Part shown: positions 1 through 8,103 of the stretch, in pieces
Position numbering within the stretch: position 1 is the first letter of the stretch
Layout: every line of letters begins with the position of its first letter
Position numbers and translations under genes: made by a program
Assembly (NCBI RefSeq): GCF_000717595.1
Contig: NZ_JNZO01000018.1
Coordinates: forward strand, 1 to 64,000
From: Streptomyces flavochromogenes
Lineage (GTDB): Bacteria; Actinomycetota; Actinomycetes; Streptomycetales; Streptomycetaceae
Length of the DNA: 64,000 bases
Direction of reading: 5' to 3'
The notes under the pieces: generated by a model
Databases searched by the model: none
Told to the model about the DNA's origin: nothing
The model's input: the letters and a program-made list of their open reading frames with translations, nothing else

Positions 1-13
1 GTATAAGAGACAG
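1..13 (+). other. Probable residual Nextera (Tn5 mosaic-end) adapter
   Basis: The first 13 bases, GTATAAGAGACAG, equal the 3' end of the 19-base Tn5 mosaic end used in Nextera libraries. They sit exactly at the window start, and ordinary GC-rich genomic sequence follows at once. Most likely this is untrimmed adapter at a contig end, not biology. Confidence 0.9.
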
Positions 14-121
14 GCCCTGCCCTCAGCAGCCCCTCGCCCCCCTCCGGCCCCCCTCCTCCCGCCCCCGACCGTCCACTCCCGTCCGCCCCGGACCCACGTC
101 TCCGATCGAGGTAGTACGGCC

Positions 122-829
122 ATGAACTCCCGCCAGCGCCGCGGCGTGATCCTGCTGCTGCTGTCCGTCCTGTGCGCGCTCGGCGCCTTCGCCGGTGTGC
201 TCGCCGTCATCAGCGACGTGAACTCCAAGGTCGGCCCGGAGACCACCGCGTACCGCATCAAGGGCGACGTGGAGCCGTACACCCCCCTGAAGGCGAGCCA
301 GTTCGAGAAGATCACCATGCCGAAGCGCTGGCTCTCGGAGACCGCCGTCACCGACCTCCGTCAGATCCAGGGCCGGATCGCGGTCACCCGGCTCAAGGCC
401 GGATCGCTCCTCCAGTCCGACATGATCGTCGAGCAGCCCGAACTCCAGCCGGGCCAGCAGGAGATCGCGATCATGATCGACGCCGCCACCGGTGTCGCCG
501 GGAAGATCACCGCGGGAGCCACCGTCAACATCTACGCCACCTTCGCGGGCGACAAGAAGGGCGAGGCCGCCCAGTCCCGCATGATCGTCGCCGGCGCCCG
601 CGTCCTCGACGTCGGCAAGCTCACCCCGATCAGGGACAGCTCCCAGAGCTCCGCACGCGCCAACGAGGCCGTGCCGATCTCCTTCGCCCTCTCCACCCTC
701 GACGCCCAGCGCGTCGCGTACGCCGAGTCCTTCGCCGAGCACGTACGCCTCGCCCTGGTCGCCCCCACCACCGGCGGCGCCCCCGCCGACCAGCGCGACC
801 GCACCTACACGCTCGAAAAGGACAAGTGA
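122..829 (+). CDS. cpaB: Flp pilus assembly protein CpaB/RcpC
   Basis: This 235-residue protein has one N-terminal membrane segment (about residues 8-30). A SAF-type beta-clip domain follows (about 45-105, with VEPYTPLKASQF and LKAGSLLQ), then an RcpC-like domain to the C-terminus. CpaB is a periplasmic or wall-side assembly factor of Tad pili. In diderms it helps gate the secretin; in monoderms its role is less clear. A GAGG Shine-Dalgarno precedes the ATG by about 10 bases. It is the first gene of a same-strand run of Tad genes, and only 7 bases separate it from the CpaE-like gene. Confidence 0.88.
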   Translation: MNSRQRRGVILLLLSVLCALGAFAGVLAVISDVNSKVGPETTAYRIKGDVEPYTPLKASQFEKITMPKRWLSETAVTDLRQIQGRIAVTRLKAGSLLQSDMIVEQPELQPGQQEIAIMIDAATGVAGKITAGATVNIYATFAGDKKGEAAQSRMIVAGARVLDVGKLTPIRDSSQSSARANEAVPISFALSTLDAQRVAYAESFAEHVRLALVAPTTGGAPADQRDRTYTLEKDK

Positions 830-836
830 GGCCGGT

Positions 837-2105
837 ATGACCACGAGGATCCTGCCGGCCGTCGGCGACCCCGACGCGGCCCGGTCCGTCACCACGCTCA
901 TCGGGCAGCTTCCCGACGCCGAGCCCGCCCTCCCGGTCACCGACTCCACCCAGCTCGTCGACACCCTCGCGCGGCTCGCCGCCGCCTCGCTCGACGAACT
1001 CCCCGAGGTCGTCCTGGTGCACGAGCGGATCGGACCCGTCCCGGCGCTCGATCTCGTCCGCGAGGTCGCCCTCCGCTTCCCCGCCGTCGGCGTCGTCCTC
1101 ATCACCGCCGACGCGAGCCCCGTCCTCTTCTCCGCCGCGATGGACTCCGGCGCGCGGGGACTCGTCACCCTGCCCCTCGGCTACGAGGAACTCGCCAGCC
1201 GCGTCCAGGCCGCCGCCCAGTGGTCCGTCGGCGTCCGCCGCCACCTCGGCGCGGGGGCCGACCAGGTCACCGGCCCCGGCGGCACCGTCGTCACCGTCAG
1301 CGGCGCCAAGGGCGGGGTCGGCGCCACCGTCACCGCCGTCCACCTCGCCCTCGCGGCCCGCGCCTCCGGGCGTACCGTCGCCCTCGTCGACATGGACCTC
1401 CAGAGCGGGGACATCGCCTCGTACCTGGACGTCCAGTTCCGGCGCTCCGTGGCCGACCTCGCCTCCATCGCCGACATCTCGCCGCGCGTCCTCCAGGACG
1501 CCGTGTACGTCCACGAGACCGGCCTCTCCCTGCTCCTCGCCCCGGCGGAGGGCGAACGCGGCGAGGAGGTCACCGACCGGGCCGCCCGCCAGATCGTCAG
1601 TGCCCTGCGCGGCCGGCACGAGGTCGTCGTCGTCGACTGCGGCTCCCAGCTCAACAGTGCCAACGCCGCCGCGATCGAGATGGCCGACACCGCCGTCCTC
1701 GTCGCCACCCCGGACGTGGTCGCCGTCCGGGCGGCCAAGCGGACCGTACGCATGTGGGAACGGCTCCAGGTCCGCAAGGCCGAGGAGACGGTGACCCTGG
1801 TCAACCGGCACCACCGCTCCACCGAGATCCAGCCGCCCCTCGTCCAGAAGATCACCGGCACCCGGGTCGCGGGCGTCGCCGTCCCCGCCCACTTCAAGGA
1901 GCTCCAGGCGGTCGTCGACGCGGGCCGGCTGCACGAACTCGACGCCAAGTCGACGGTCAAGCAGGCGCTGTGGGCCCTCGCCGGCGAGCTGGGCCTGGTC
2001 CAGGCGCCGGCCGCCGCGCCGGCGGCCGGCCAGCCCGGCAAGCAGCTCGCGCGGGCGGGCGACCGGGGCTCGCTGGGGCTGCGGCGCCGCGCCGGAGGAC
2101 GCTGA
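837..2105 (+). CDS. cpaE: CpaE/TadZ-like pilus localisation ATPase
   Basis: The 422-residue protein has an N-terminal receiver-like domain (about residues 1-130) that lacks a clear phospho-acceptor pocket. A MinD/ParA-type ATPase domain follows, starting at the P-loop SGAKGGVGATVTA. The signature lysine of the deviant Walker A (KGG) is present, but the second P-loop lysine (usual GK[ST]) is alanine, as in atypical TadZ proteins. Family members position the Tad machine in the cell. The tail is alanine- and arginine-rich. It lies between cpaB and the tadE-like genes, with 3 bases before the next start, so co-transcription is likely. Confidence 0.85.
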   Translation: MTTRILPAVGDPDAARSVTTLIGQLPDAEPALPVTDSTQLVDTLARLAAASLDELPEVVLVHERIGPVPALDLVREVALRFPAVGVVLITADASPVLFSAAMDSGARGLVTLPLGYEELASRVQAAAQWSVGVRRHLGAGADQVTGPGGTVVTVSGAKGGVGATVTAVHLALAARASGRTVALVDMDLQSGDIASYLDVQFRRSVADLASIADISPRVLQDAVYVHETGLSLLLAPAEGERGEEVTDRAARQIVSALRGRHEVVVVDCGSQLNSANAAAIEMADTAVLVATPDVVAVRAAKRTVRMWERLQVRKAEETVTLVNRHHRSTEIQPPLVQKITGTRVAGVAVPAHFKELQAVVDAGRLHELDAKSTVKQALWALAGELGLVQAPAAAPAAGQPGKQLARAGDRGSLGLRRRAGGR

Positions 2106-2108
2106 ACC

Positions 2109-2483
2109 ATGCGTATCCACCAGAGCGCGGGCAGGGACGACAGGGGGCAGGTGGCGGTCGAGTTCCTCGGCATGGTGCCGCTGATCCTCCTCACCCTCGC
2201 GCTGCTCTGGCAGATCGTCCTGGTCGGGTACACGTACACGCTCGCGGGGAACGCGGCGGACGAGGCGGCGCGGGCGGCCGCCGTCGGCGACGACTGCGGC
2301 GAGGCGGCGCTGCGGCACCTGGACGGTGCCTGGGCCGGTGGCGCGCGGCCCAGCTGCTCCACGAGCGCGGGGATGGTGACGGCCGTCGTCGAGATCCAGG
2401 TGCCCGTCCTGGTCCCGGGCGTCGGCGGGCTCTTCACGGTACGGGGCAAGGCGGGCGCGGTATCCGAGGAGAGGGTTCCATGA
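2109..2483 (+). CDS. tadE: TadE-like pseudopilin
   Basis: The 124-residue protein has a short charged leader, then RGQVAVEFLG followed by a hydrophobic helix. This is the prepilin-peptidase type of motif, with glycine before the cut and glutamate at +5. TadE proteins are minor pilins processed by the Tad peptidase. Two cysteines (in DDCGEA and PSCST) could form a disulfide outside the membrane. The stop codon overlaps the next start as ATGA, which implies translational coupling with the second TadE-like gene. Confidence 0.85.
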   Translation: MRIHQSAGRDDRGQVAVEFLGMVPLILLTLALLWQIVLVGYTYTLAGNAADEAARAAAVGDDCGEAALRHLDGAWAGGARPSCSTSAGMVTAVVEIQVPVLVPGVGGLFTVRGKAGAVSEERVP

Positions 2484-3055
2484 GCGTCGGCGCGGGAAGG
2501 CCGCTGCGGTGGCGAGGCCGGGCTGCCACGGGTGTCGGTGCGGGGAGGGCGTTCCGGTGGCGAGGCCGGGCTGCCACGGGTGTCGGTGCGGGGAGGGCGT
2601 TCCGGTGGCGAGGCCGGGCCGCCGCGTGCGGCGGTGCGGGGACGGCTCCGAACGTCCCGCACCGGGCTGCCCTTGGCGTCCGTACGAGGCGCCCCCGCCG
2701 CGACCGCGGCCAGGCCGCCATCGAGTACCTCGGCTTCCTGCCCATCCTGCTGATCGTCGGCCTCGCCGGGCTTCAGCTCGGCATCGCCGCGTACGCCGCG
2801 CAGCAGGCGGGCACGGCGGCGCGCGCGGCCGCGCGGGCGGAGAGCAGCGACGCGGAAGACGGGCCCGACGCCCGGACGGCCGCCACCGCCGCCGTGAGCG
2901 GCTGGGTCGACCCTTCCGTCGAAAGCTCCCTGGGGGGCGACGAGGTCACCGTCACCGTGACCGTGACGATCCCGTCCGTCGTGCCCTTCGTGAAGAACTT
3001 CGGCGAAGTGACAAAGACCGCCACCATGCCCCTGCCCGACGAGGAGGACGAGTGA
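2480..3055 (+). CDS. Second TadE-like pseudopilin with a repetitive N-terminus
   Basis: The 191-residue protein starts at the ATG that overlaps the upstream stop (ATGA). Its first 75 or so residues are an arginine/glycine-rich stretch built from 16-residue repeats (RWRGRAATGVGAGRAF). After them comes DRGQAAIEYLGFLP and a hydrophobic helix, the pseudopilin motif. The rest carries an alanine-rich helix and a beta-rich tail (EVTVTVTVTIP). A leader this long and repetitive is unusual for a prepilin. No other ATG or GTG lies in frame between the start and the motif, so the repeats seem to be translated. The coding end is acidic (PDEEDE). Confidence 0.75.
   Translation: MSVGAGRPLRWRGRAATGVGAGRAFRWRGRAATGVGAGRAFRWRGRAAACGGAGTAPNVPHRAALGVRTRRPRRDRGQAAIEYLGFLPILLIVGLAGLQLGIAAYAAQQAGTAARAAARAESSDAEDGPDARTAATAAVSGWVDPSVESSLGGDEVTVTVTVTIPSVVPFVKNFGEVTKTATMPLPDEEDE
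2487..2630 (+). repeat. 48-bp tandem repeat inside the second tadE-like gene
   Basis: A 48-base unit starting GGCGAGGCCGGG occurs at 2511-2558 and again, identically, at 2559-2606. A third, diverging start lies at 2607, and a partial, diverged copy precedes the array at 2487-2510. As 48 is a multiple of 3, the array keeps the frame and gives 16-residue repeats. Confidence 0.9.
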
Positions 3056-3071
3056 GAAGGGACCACGAATC

Positions 3072-4418
3072 ATGAGTCTGCGGGCCCGGATCAACGCCCC
3101 CGAGGATCACGGAGGCGGCGCGGCGGCCAGGGAGGACGGCCATCTGGTCGCCTCCTTCCGCGCCAAACTGCTGGAGGAGATCGACCTCACCGAGATGTCC
3201 GCGCTCGCGGCCGCCGAGCGGCGCGCCCGTCTGGAGCGCGTCCTCGGGCACATCATCAGCCGCGAGGGGCCCGTCCTCTCCACCGCCGAGCGGGCCCAGC
3301 TGATCCGTCGTGTCGTCGACGAGGCCCTCGGTCTCGGCGTACTCGAACCGCTCCTCGAAGACGCCTCGATCACCGAGATCATGGTCAACGGCCCCGACCA
3401 GATCTTCATCGAGCGGGCCGGCCGCGTCGAACTGCTGCCGCTCCGCTTCGCCTCCCACGACCAGCTGATGCAGACCATCGAGCGGATCGTCTCCACCGTC
3501 AACCGCCGGGTCGACGAGTCGAACCCGATGGTCGACGCCCGGCTGCCGTCCGGCGAGCGCGTCAACGTCATCATCCCGCCGCTCTCGCTCACCGGGGCCA
3601 CCCTCACCATCCGCCGCTTCCCCCGGGCGTACACCCTCCACGAGATGATCGGCCTCGGCTCGCTCGACGAGCAGATGCTGCTCCTGTTGTCGGGACTGGT
3701 TCAGGCCAAGTTCAATCTGATCGTCTCGGGCGCCACCGGCACCGGCAAGACCACCCTTCTCAACGCCCTCTCCGGTCTCGTCCCCGACGGCGAGCGGATC
3801 ATCACCATCGAGGACTCGGCCGAACTCCAGCTCCAGCAGTCCCATGTGATCCGTCTTGAGGCCCGCCCGCCGAACATCGAGGGCCGCGGAGCCATCTCCA
3901 TCCGCGATCTCGTCCGCAACTCGCTCCGCATGCGGCCCGACCGGATCATCGTCGGCGAGGTCCGCGGCGGCGAGACCCTCGACATGCTCCAGGCGATGTC
4001 CACCGGCCACGACGGCTCGCTCGCCACCGTCCACGCCAACTCGGCCGAGGACGCCCTGATGCGGCTCCAGACGCTGGCGTCGATGTCGGAGGTCAAGGTG
4101 CCGTTCGAGGCGCTCCGGGACCAGATCAACAGCGCCGTGGACGTCCTCGTCCAGCTCACCCGGCACCCCGACGGCACCCGTCGGATCACCGAGATCTCCG
4201 TCCTCGCCTCCCACGGGCGCGAGCGCTTCCTGCTCGCCACGGTGTGCCGCTTCCAGGCGCAGCCGGTGGCCGCGGACGGTCGGGTGTACGGGCAGTTCAC
4301 CTACCACCCGCTGCCGAGGCGGGTCGCCGAACGGCTCTATCTGGCGGGCCAGCCCATTCCGCAGGCCTTCGGCGTGGCCGTGACGGAAGCCCACCTCACC
4401 ACCCGAGAAGCCGACTGA
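3072..4418 (+). CDS. cpaF: Tad secretion ATPase CpaF/TadA
   Basis: The 448-residue protein is a full-length type II/IV secretion ATPase. It has Walker [10 protein letters not shown], an Asp-box region ([10 protein letters not shown]), Walker B ([11 protein letters not shown]) and the His box ([13 protein letters not shown]). It should form the cytoplasmic hexamer that powers pilus extension and retraction. It follows the pseudopilin genes by 16 bases and precedes the two platform genes, the usual Tad order. Confidence 0.95.
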   Translation: MSLRARINAPEDHGGGAAAREDGHLVASFRAKLLEEIDLTEMSALAAAERRARLERVLGHIISREGPVLSTAERAQLIRRVVDEALGLGVLEPLLEDASITEIMVNGPDQIFIERAGRVELLPLRFASHDQLMQTIERIVSTVNRRVDESNPMVDARLPSGERVNVIIPPLSLTGATLTIRRFPRAYTLHEMIGLGSLDEQMLLLLSGLVQAKFNLIVSGATGTGKTTLLNALSGLVPDGERIITIEDSAELQLQQSHVIRLEARPPNIEGRGAISIRDLVRNSLRMRPDRIIVGEVRGGETLDMLQAMSTGHDGSLATVHANSAEDALMRLQTLASMSEVKVPFEALRDQINSAVDVLVQLTRHPDGTRRITEISVLASHGRERFLLATVCRFQAQPVAADGRVYGQFTYHPLPRRVAERLYLAGQPIPQAFGVAVTEAHLTTREAD

Positions 4419-4449
4419 TGCCGACGAGAGCCGACGAGGAGCAAGGCAC

Positions 4450-5391
4450 ATGATCGACCCCTTCTGGCTGACGATCGGCGTCGCGCTGCTCTGCTGCGTC
4501 CTCGGCATCATCGGCATCCAGCTGTACGCGAGCGGGGCCCGCCGGCACGCGGCGCTCGTCGCGCGGCTCGACGAGTCGGGCGCGCCCGAGGCGACCGGCC
4601 GTCGCAGACGCCGCTTCCAGGGCGTCGACCGGCGCGTCCGCCGGACGGCCCTCGGCCGGAAGCTGGAGCTGCGGATCGCGGCGACCGGTCTCGACATCAC
4701 CCCGGGCGAGTTCACGGTGGCCCTGGCGGCGACGGTGGCGGTCCTGTGGGTCGTCGGCCAGTCCGCGCTGTCGCCGTTCTTCGGCCCGATCTGCGGCCTC
4801 CTCGGCGTCTGGGTGGCCATGGGCTATCTCGGCTGGCAGCGTCAGAAACGCATCGAGAAGTTCATCAACCAGCTCCCGGAACTCTCCCGCATCCTGGCCA
4901 ACGCCACGCAGGCCGGCCTCGCGCTCCGGATGGCCCTCAGTCTGGCCGCCGACGAGATGGAGGCGCCGGCCGGAGACGAACTGGAGAAAGTGGCGCAGCA
5001 GTTGGCCGTCGGAACGTCGCTCGACGACGCCCTGGGAGAACTCGCCGAACGCCTTCCGTCCCGCGAACTCGTCGTCCTCGTCACCACCTTGGTCCTCGCC
5101 AACCGGGCCGGCGGCACCGTCGTGTCCTCCCTGCGGAACCTCACCGAGACGCTGGAGGAACGCAAGGAGACCCGGCGCGAGGTCCGTACCCAGCTCTCGC
5201 AGGTGAGCATGACCGCGTACTCCGTCCCCGTCATCGGCGTCGGTTCGCTTCTGCTCATCGACAACATGCAGCCCGGCGCGCTGGACCGGATGACCGGTTC
5301 GGGCCTGGGGCAGTTCGCCGTCGTCGCCGCGTTCGCCCTGTACGTGGTGGGCTTCATCGCCATCCGCCGCTTCTCGAAGATCGACGTGTAG
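4450..5391 (+). CDS. tadB: Tad inner-membrane platform protein TadB (GspF family)
   Basis: The 313-residue protein has an N-terminal membrane helix, a pair of helices near residues 95-135, a cytoplasmic helical GspF/T2SSF domain (about 140-265) and C-terminal helices ending FIAIRRFSKIDV. TadB and TadC together make the platform on which CpaF acts. The gene starts 31 bases after cpaF and lies 16 bases before tadC. Confidence 0.9.
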   Translation: MIDPFWLTIGVALLCCVLGIIGIQLYASGARRHAALVARLDESGAPEATGRRRRRFQGVDRRVRRTALGRKLELRIAATGLDITPGEFTVALAATVAVLWVVGQSALSPFFGPICGLLGVWVAMGYLGWQRQKRIEKFINQLPELSRILANATQAGLALRMALSLAADEMEAPAGDELEKVAQQLAVGTSLDDALGELAERLPSRELVVLVTTLVLANRAGGTVVSSLRNLTETLEERKETRREVRTQLSQVSMTAYSVPVIGVGSLLLIDNMQPGALDRMTGSGLGQFAVVAAFALYVVGFIAIRRFSKIDV

Positions 5392-5407
5392 GGACGGGAC
5401 TGCCGCC

Positions 5408-6295
5408 GTGGACCTCCTCCTCGCCCTCCTCGCGGGCCTCGCCGTAGCCGGGGCCGCGTACGGCATCCGCCTCTACCGTGCGGACGCCAAGCTCCCCGAC
5501 GACCTCCGGCTCGCCCTGGAGGTCGGCGCCACCCGCACCGGGGCCGTCGACTCGGCCGTCGACCGCCTCGGCATGCGCTGGTCGCCGGCCGTGCTCCGCC
5601 TGATGGGCCCCAAGAGGGTCAACGCCGTCCGGCGCCGGATCGACCTGGCCGGAAACCCCGGCGGCCTGACGATCGACCGGTACGGGGCGAGGCGGGCGGT
5701 CTACGGCTTCCTGGGGGTCCTGGGCGGCCTGCTGATGCTGAGCAGGGGATCCTTCCTGGTCGCGGTCCTCCTCTTCGCGTTCGGCGCGTTCTGGACGGAG
5801 GTCGGCATCTGGTCGGCGGTCCGCATCCGCAAGGACCAGATCGAACGCACGCTGCCGGACTTCCTGGACGTACTGGCGGTCGTGGTCTCGGCCGGCCTGG
5901 GCTTCCGGCAGGCGCTGGAACGGGTGGCGGAGAAGTACGAGGGCCCCTGGGCGGACGAACTCCGCATCACGCTCCGGCAGATGGACATGGGCGTGAGTCG
6001 CCGCCAGGCCTTCGACGAGCTGCGCCGCCGGAACGACTCGGAGCAGGTGGCGCAGTTTGTGACGGCGCTGCAGCAGGGCGAGGAGCTGGGCGCGCCGATC
6101 GTGGACACGCTGATACAGATCGCGAACGACATGCGCCGCACGGACGCGCAGAACGCGCGCAGGAAGGCGGCGAAGGCGGTCCCGAAGGCGACGATGGTCA
6201 TCACGACGCTGATGGTCCCGGCGACGATGATCCTGCTGGGCGCGGGTCTGTTCCTGGGCACGGGAACGGACTTCGGGTCGGTGACGGGCGAGTGA
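5408..6295 (+). CDS. tadC: Tad inner-membrane platform protein TadC (GspF family)
   Basis: The 295-residue protein starts at GTG and has an N-terminal membrane helix, a central hydrophobic pair and a T2SSF domain (about residues 150-270) with the stretch LPDFLDVLAVVVSAGLGF. A final membrane helix ends the protein. It is the partner of TadB. The operon seems to pause after it, because about 340 bases separate it from the pilin gene. Confidence 0.9.
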   Translation: MDLLLALLAGLAVAGAAYGIRLYRADAKLPDDLRLALEVGATRTGAVDSAVDRLGMRWSPAVLRLMGPKRVNAVRRRIDLAGNPGGLTIDRYGARRAVYGFLGVLGGLLMLSRGSFLVAVLLFAFGAFWTEVGIWSAVRIRKDQIERTLPDFLDVLAVVVSAGLGFRQALERVAEKYEGPWADELRITLRQMDMGVSRRQAFDELRRRNDSEQVAQFVTALQQGEELGAPIVDTLIQIANDMRRTDAQNARRKAAKAVPKATMVITTLMVPATMILLGAGLFLGTGTDFGSVTGE

Positions 6296-6638
6296 GGGGC
6301 GCGCCTGTCCGAATGTGGCCGCACTGTGAGACGGGCTCTTCGCGCGTGCAACGGAGTGTGGAAGAGTGGGGACGGAGTGTGAGGGGGTGGCAGTGATGGG
6401 CGTGAACGCCCGGACGGGTGCGGCGACTTGCGCGATCCCGAAGAGGCCGGTCAGAGGCGCCGACCGAATCTTCGCCAAACTCCGCACCCACACCGGTACC
6501 GAGGCCATAGCCTCATTGCTGGGCTCCAGGCCCACCCGATGACCAGGGCCCACAGAGGGGCCCACGGGCCCTGTGCGCCGACCGGAGGGCCGGCGTACCG
6601 TGACCGTGCGCAGGCGTCTGAACGCGGAGGGGACCACG
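6296..6638. other. Gap between tadC and the pilin gene
   Basis: This 343-base stretch holds a direct repeat (GACGGAGTGTG near 6345 and 6371), a possible 48-codon small ORF (6396-6542) and an inverted repeat CAGGGCCC ... GGGCCCTG (6544-6551 and 6566-6573). It probably carries the promoter for the pilin gene, which in Tad systems is usually expressed more strongly than the machinery. Confidence 0.5.
6396..6542 (+). CDS. Possible small ORF between tadC and flp
   Basis: An ATG preceded by a strong purine-rich site (GAGGGGGTGG) opens a 48-codon frame ending in TGA at 6540. The predicted product is basic and starts MGVNARTGAATC. By my count about 80 percent of third positions are G or C, which is compatible with coding but a little low for this genome. 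I recognise no family. It may be a real small protein or just leader sequence. Confidence 0.3.
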   Translation: MGVNARTGAATCAIPKRPVRGADRIFAKLRTHTGTEAIASLLGSRPTR

Positions 6639-6848
6639 ATGAACGACGCGATGCTGAAGGCCCTGACGAGGGCCAAGGTGGGAGTGACCGCGCGACTGCT
6701 GCGAGGGGATCGCGGGCAGACGGCGGTGGAGTATCTGGGGATCATCGTGGTGGTGGTGGCGATCGTTGTCGCGATCACCGGCACGGATATCGGGCAGTCG
6801 ATCAAGGATGCGATTGCTACGAAGATCACCGAGCTCACGGGCGGCTAG
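6639..6848 (+). CDS. flp: Flp/Fap-type major pilin
   Basis: The 69-residue protein has the Flp signature RGQTAVEYLG, with the predicted cut after glycine and glutamate-tyrosine at +5/+6, then a long hydrophobic helix. The mature pilin would be about 46 residues. The ATG at 6639 has a GGAGGGGA site about 8 bases upstream; longer starts would make a poor leader. The gene sits between the platform genes and the TadG-like gene. The prepilin peptidase that should cut it is at 12297-13034. Confidence 0.92.
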   Translation: MNDAMLKALTRAKVGVTARLLRGDRGQTAVEYLGIIVVVVAIVVAITGTDIGQSIKDAIATKITELTGG

Positions 6849-7507
6849 TAGTCGCGCGTCGAGGCAAGGGCGACGCGGGCCAGGCCTTTCCGGTCTACAT
6901 CGCGGCCGTAGCGGGGCTGTTGTTTCTGGGGTTCGTCTACTTTGTGGTGGGGCAAGCTGGTGCTACGCGCAACAGCGCCCAGACTGCCGCGGACGCGGCA
7001 GCGCTTGCCGCCGCGCAGGATGCCCGGGACCAGCTCCGTGACGGGTGGCTCGCCGTCATTCTCGACCCAGGGCAGTGGGACGAGTTCCTCCAGGGGAGGG
7101 CCTACGACGGGCCTTTGGCGTGCCAGGCGGCGGCCGACTTCGCTGCAAGGAACGGTGCGGACCTGTCGGGAGACAAGTGTCTGCCTCTGTCAGGACAACA
7201 GGGCTTCAGGATCACGGTGCAAACGCGCGAAAGCGTCGGCCGCTCCATCGTCCCGGGAACAGAGACGCGGCACGCCACCGCCTCCGCGAAGGCCGTGATC
7301 GAGCCGAAATGCTTCATTGTGCCGCCGGAAGAGCCTGAACCGGAAGAGACCGAACCGGACCCGGAACCTACGGAACCGGGCGAGGAGCCCGAGCCGATCA
7401 TCGGGCTTGCCTGTGACGGCGAAGCCTGGACGATCGATCCCGACGATCCGGAGCTGCCCAGCAATGAGGATCTCTTCACTGTCCGACTGGCCGGCGACGA
7501 CGAGTAA
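6848..7507 (+). CDS. TadG-like pilus-associated protein, start codon missing or unclear
   Basis: The readable protein begins around VVARRGKGDAGQAFP, has one membrane helix (VYIAAVAGLLFLGFVYFVV), then an alanine-rich helix (NSAQTAADAAALAAAQ) typical of TadG-related actinobacterial proteins. A Glu/Pro-rich tail (EPEPEETEPDPEP) follows. No ATG, GTG or TTG lies in this frame between 6539 and the middle of the membrane helix (CTG 6917, TTG 6920). A GTA at 6848 overlaps the pilin stop (CTAGTAG). A single change from GTG to GTA would explain the loss of a coupled start, and 6848 is given here on that inference. Codon use is less GC-rich than in the genes upstream. Confidence 0.6.
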   Translation, partial: VVARRGKGDAGQAFPVYIAAVAGLLFLGFVYFVVGQAGATRNSAQTAADAAALAAAQDARDQLRDGWLAVILDPGQWDEFLQGRAYDGPLACQAAADFAARNGADLSGDKCLPLSGQQGFRITVQTRESVGRSIVPGTETRHATASAKAVIEPKCFIVPPEEPEPEETEPDPEPTEPGEEPEPIIGLACDGEAWTIDPDDPELPSNEDLFTVRLAGDDE

Positions 7508-7521
7508 AGGAAGCACGCATC

Positions 7522-8094
7522 ATGAATGTTCGGTACGCGCGAAAGGGGTTGGCCTCTCTGGCGATCACGTCGGTGGCTCTCCTCGCGGTCGGCTGCGGAG
7601 CGGAGGAGAAGCCGAAGGCGGACAAGCCGGCCGTGGCCACTTCCTCATCCCAGCAGACCCAGGCGGGTCAAGAGCCGCGGAGCACGGAGGCGCCCACTGA
7701 AGTCGTTGCTGTCACCAAGGGACAGAAGGGGCTTGAGTTGGCCATCAACTCCGTTGAGCGAGATGCGGGCGGATTCCTCACCATCAAGGGTCAATTGAAG
7801 AACACGTCCAGTACTGCGACGATCGTTCCCTCTCGCTTGAGCGGTGACGAGACCGAGGTGGTGAAGCACGGGAATTCCTTGGGCGGAGCCACGCTCGTCG
7901 ACTCTGTCGGTAAGAAGCGGTACTACGTGCTGCGGGACACGGACGGGCGCCCGCTGACCACTTCCGGACTGTCCAGTGTTGGCGCCGACCTGTCGATCCC
8001 GGTGTTTCTGCAATTCCCCGCACCCCCCGCCACCACCACCGACGTCTCCTTCCAGCTCCCCACCTTCGAACCCGCCACCCTCAAACTCTCCTGA
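7522..8094 (+). CDS. Secreted lipoprotein of unknown function
   Basis: The 190-residue protein has a lipoprotein signal peptide with lipobox LLAVGC, so it should be anchored by the cysteine at about residue 24. A low-complexity Ser/Gln/Lys linker follows, then a beta-rich domain (about 70-190) of the kind found in DUF4352-like extracellular proteins; I cannot assign a family with certainty. It lies 14 bases after the TadG-like gene and 9 bases before the OmpA gene, so it is probably part of the pilus operon. Codon use is noticeably less GC-biased in its first half. Confidence 0.7.
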   Translation: MNVRYARKGLASLAITSVALLAVGCGAEEKPKADKPAVATSSSQQTQAGQEPRSTEAPTEVVAVTKGQKGLELAINSVERDAGGFLTIKGQLKNTSSTATIVPSRLSGDETEVVKHGNSLGGATLVDSVGKKRYYVLRDTDGRPLTTSGLSSVGADLSIPVFLQFPAPPATTTDVSFQLPTFEPATLKLS

Positions 8095-8103
8095 GGCGAC
8101 GCC

